A stretch of DNA of 6,393 bases, from the NCBI GenBank assembly GCA_902795625.1, contig CADBLW010000038.1, positions 1-6,393 on the forward strand, read 5' to 3'. A program made the position numbers and the translations under genes. The notes under the pieces are model-generated. The model saw only the letters and a list, made by a program, of their open reading frames with translations, searched no databases and had not been told where the DNA came from. Below, one piece after another: positions 5,185 to 6,393 of the stretch. The first letter of the stretch is position 1; every line of letters starts with the position of its first letter. This DNA comes from an uncultured Lachnospiraceae bacterium. GTDB taxonomy: Bacteria > Bacillota > Clostridia > Lachnospirales > Lachnospiraceae.

Positions 5185-6069
5185 TCAGCCCTTCCCGAAG
5201 AAGTTGCTGTAAATCTCGTTGAAATACCGTGCTTCCACAAGGACCGCCAGATGCACCGGATAGTACGCGTAGAACAGTGTGCGGACCATCGGATGCTTCG
5301 TCTTGTCGTAGCCGAGCTCGCCGTTATAGGAGAACACGCACACGACACCGAGCAGCGTTGCCAGCGCGTAATACATATTCTGTGTCGCCATGAAGAGCGA
5401 TATCACTCCGAGCATGATGCCCATCGTCTTTCGCTCCTCGCGGAACATAAAGCAGATGAGTATGAAGATCGGCGCCTCAATCGAGTAATCCAGCGTGATC
5501 GGGAAGAGCATGCACACCAGAATGGTGACCATGATCGTCGCGCCCATGCAGCTCAGATAGCCGAGGTTGTGCAGGAACTGCTTCGCCTGCAGATCGCCGA
5601 AGTGATCCTTGATCTTCTGCACGACCACGAGCATCAACATACACAACGTGAAGGTGAACAGCACATTTAACGCGGGAATGATCCACCCGGTGTAATCGTT
5701 CTGCTGCGCTGAGGTGAGGGCCGAGAACCATTTTTCAACGCCGCCGCTCGCTCCGTAGACCGCATCGCCGCCGGCAGCATTGTAGGCATCCTCCATAATA
5801 TGAGCCGCCTCGATCCGCTGCATGGTCCACAGATAGAGCCAGAACAGTTCTGCGATAAGCCCCGTGAAGAACACGCGAAGCAAATATTTGGTGCGGTTTG
5901 AAGTCTTCGCGAAACCCTCCGCGATCAGAAAGCACGCGATCGGCAGCGCCGGGCGCCCGAAGATGCGCAGAGTCATATACAGCTCGCTTCCCCGGTCCAG
6001 GAATACCACCGCCGCATGATCGAGTGTCATCGTGACAATAAGAATGATCTTTAATACCAGAGCGCTCAC
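5185..6069 (-). CDS. TraX-family integral membrane protein
   Basis: 294 residues, mostly hydrophobic, with about eight likely membrane segments (roughly 4-24, 37-54, 62-84, 128-152, 172-192, 196-209, 214-247, 263-280). The family signature is clear: LKIILIVTMTLDH near the N-terminus (Asp17-His18), RIFGRPALPIACFLIAEGF (35-53), a Lys-Tyr-Leu-Leu-Arg segment after it, and YYPVHLAVL (269-277) near the C-terminus. TraX of the F plasmid acetylates the N-terminus of pilin. Chromosomal homologues are widespread in Firmicutes and resemble membrane acyltransferases, but their substrate is not known. A polar Ala/Gly-rich loop at 85-127 separates segments three and four. The start is GTG, whose GTGA overlaps the stop of the glgX-like gene, with GGGGGAAGAGG 5 bases upstream. 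No pilin or conjugation gene is nearby, so a pilin role is not supported. Confidence 0.88.
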   Translation of the reverse strand: MSALVLKIILIVTMTLDHAAVVFLDRGSELYMTLRIFGRPALPIACFLIAEGFAKTSNRTKYLLRVFFTGLIAELFWLYLWTMQRIEAAHIMEDAYNAAGGDAVYGASGGVEKWFSALTSAQQNDYTGWIIPALNVLFTFTLCMLMLVVVQKIKDHFGDLQAKQFLHNLGYLSCMGATIMVTILVCMLFPITLDYSIEAPIFILICFMFREERKTMGIMLGVISLFMATQNMYYALATLLGVVCVFSYNGELGYDKTKHPMVRTLFYAYYPVHLAVLVEARYFNEIYSNFFGKG

Positions 6070-6393
6070 CGAAGCCTCTTCCCCCTTGTTGCAGTCTTAG
6101 CCGCGGTCTGCGCAGGCATGCTCTCCAGCACCGCGATGGTTCTGGCCGGGATCGTCAGAAGGTCTCCGACCTCCTTCCCGGTCTCCAGACTCCGGTCTGT
6201 GGCGAGAGCGATCCGGAACCCGCCGCGTCCGGGCAGCACCGGGATGGCAAAGGTCTGCTCCTCCCAGTACATGTTGAATATCAGATAGAACGAGTCGTCG
6301 CGCGCATCCTGCTCCGTCTGCGCGGGGCCGCGGCCAGTTGCCGCCAGGGCTTCCGCCGAAGCTGTCTGTTCTACTTTAGTAGACTCATTGTTA
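6066..6393 (-). CDS. glgX: Glycogen debranching enzyme (GlgX/isoamylase type), C-terminal fragment
   Basis: The frame is open from the right window edge; the last 108 residues are visible and the N-terminal part lies outside. The segment DDSFYLIFNMYWEEQTFAIP, followed by LPGRGGFRIALATD and ending in the PARTIAVLES strand, matches the C-terminal beta-sandwich of GH13 debranching enzymes, where the usual form is FYxAYNMHWExHxFxLPxLP and later VPxRTIxVL. Such enzymes cleave alpha-1,6 branches of glycogen or related alpha-glucans in the cytoplasm. The catalytic barrel is not in view, so substrate and activity cannot be checked, and another isoamylase/pullulanase-type member remains possible. The first 33 visible residues are a polar Ala/Gln/Glu/Thr-rich stretch that looks like an insert before the sandwich strands, and the last 15 are a basic Ala/Thr/Lys tail. 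First gene visible of the operon with traX-like and dus. Confidence 0.65.
   Translation of the reverse strand, partial: NNESTKVEQTASAEALAATGRGPAQTEQDARDDSFYLIFNMYWEEQTFAIPVLPGRGGFRIALATDRSLETGKEVGDLLTIPARTIAVLESMPAQTAAKTATRGKRLR
6075..6085 (-). promoter_or_regulatory. Ribosome binding site for the coupled GTG start of the TraX-like gene
   Basis: GGGGGAAGAGG on the minus strand lies 5 bases before the GTG (6069-6067), within the last codons of the glgX-like gene. With the 4-base GTGA stop/start overlap it indicates translational coupling of the two genes. Confidence 0.75.

Noticed and set aside
4172..5212. Plus-strand open frame of 346 codons opposite dus
   Set aside because: Antisense shadow of dus. 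The protein shows no recognisable family and is rich in Arg, His and Pro as expected from reverse-complement coding.

Overview
The window is a stretch of ordinary-looking bacterial chromosome in which every gene I can support is read from the minus strand. Right to left (the direction of transcription) it holds: the C-terminal end of a GlgX/isoamylase-type glycogen debranching enzyme, a TraX-family membrane protein, a tRNA-dihydrouridine synthase, the Hsp90 chaperone HtpG, a Thr/Pro-linker lipoprotein of unknown function, and most of a tRNA-Pro(CGG) cut by the left edge. The proteins, the perfect CIRCE operator and the strong vegetative promoters (TTGACA-17-TATACT type) point to a Firmicute of class Clostridia. 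Lachnospiraceae or a relative is my best guess, from the pairing of a chromosomal TraX with a GlgX-like enzyme and the style of the lipoprotein. This is inference from family resemblance; no marker gene fixes the taxon. The base composition is visibly above 50% G+C inside genes, with AT-rich promoters.

There are four transcription units. (1) glgX-like, traX-like and dus form a tight operon: a 4-base GTGA stop/start overlap joins the first two and a 20-base gap holding the dus Shine-Dalgarno joins the next. Its promoter lies outside the window. (2) htpG stands alone, with its own sigma-A-type promoter, a structured 5' leader of about 90 bases, a strong GGAGG ribosome site and a hairpin-plus-T-tract terminator. 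A perfect CIRCE (the HrcA operator) sits between dus and htpG, upstream of the htpG -35 box, and its inverted repeat is followed by TTTTT, so it could also end the dus transcript. (3) The lipoprotein gene has its own promoter, which overlaps the most upstream ATG of its frame and so rules that start out, and a very stable composite terminator. (4) tRNA-Pro has its own consensus promoter.

The points most worth a second look are the HtpG protein and its control. HtpG carries two long, low-complexity charged inserts: one at the N/middle domain junction, resembling the charged linker of eukaryotic Hsp90, and one in the middle domain, built partly from a perfect in-frame 12-bp triplicate. The glgX-like tail and the TraX-like protein also carry Ala/Glu/Thr/Gly-rich insertions, so this genome may tolerate or expand such tracts. 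I see no mobile element, CRISPR array, phage gene or defence system, and no convincing wholly new system.
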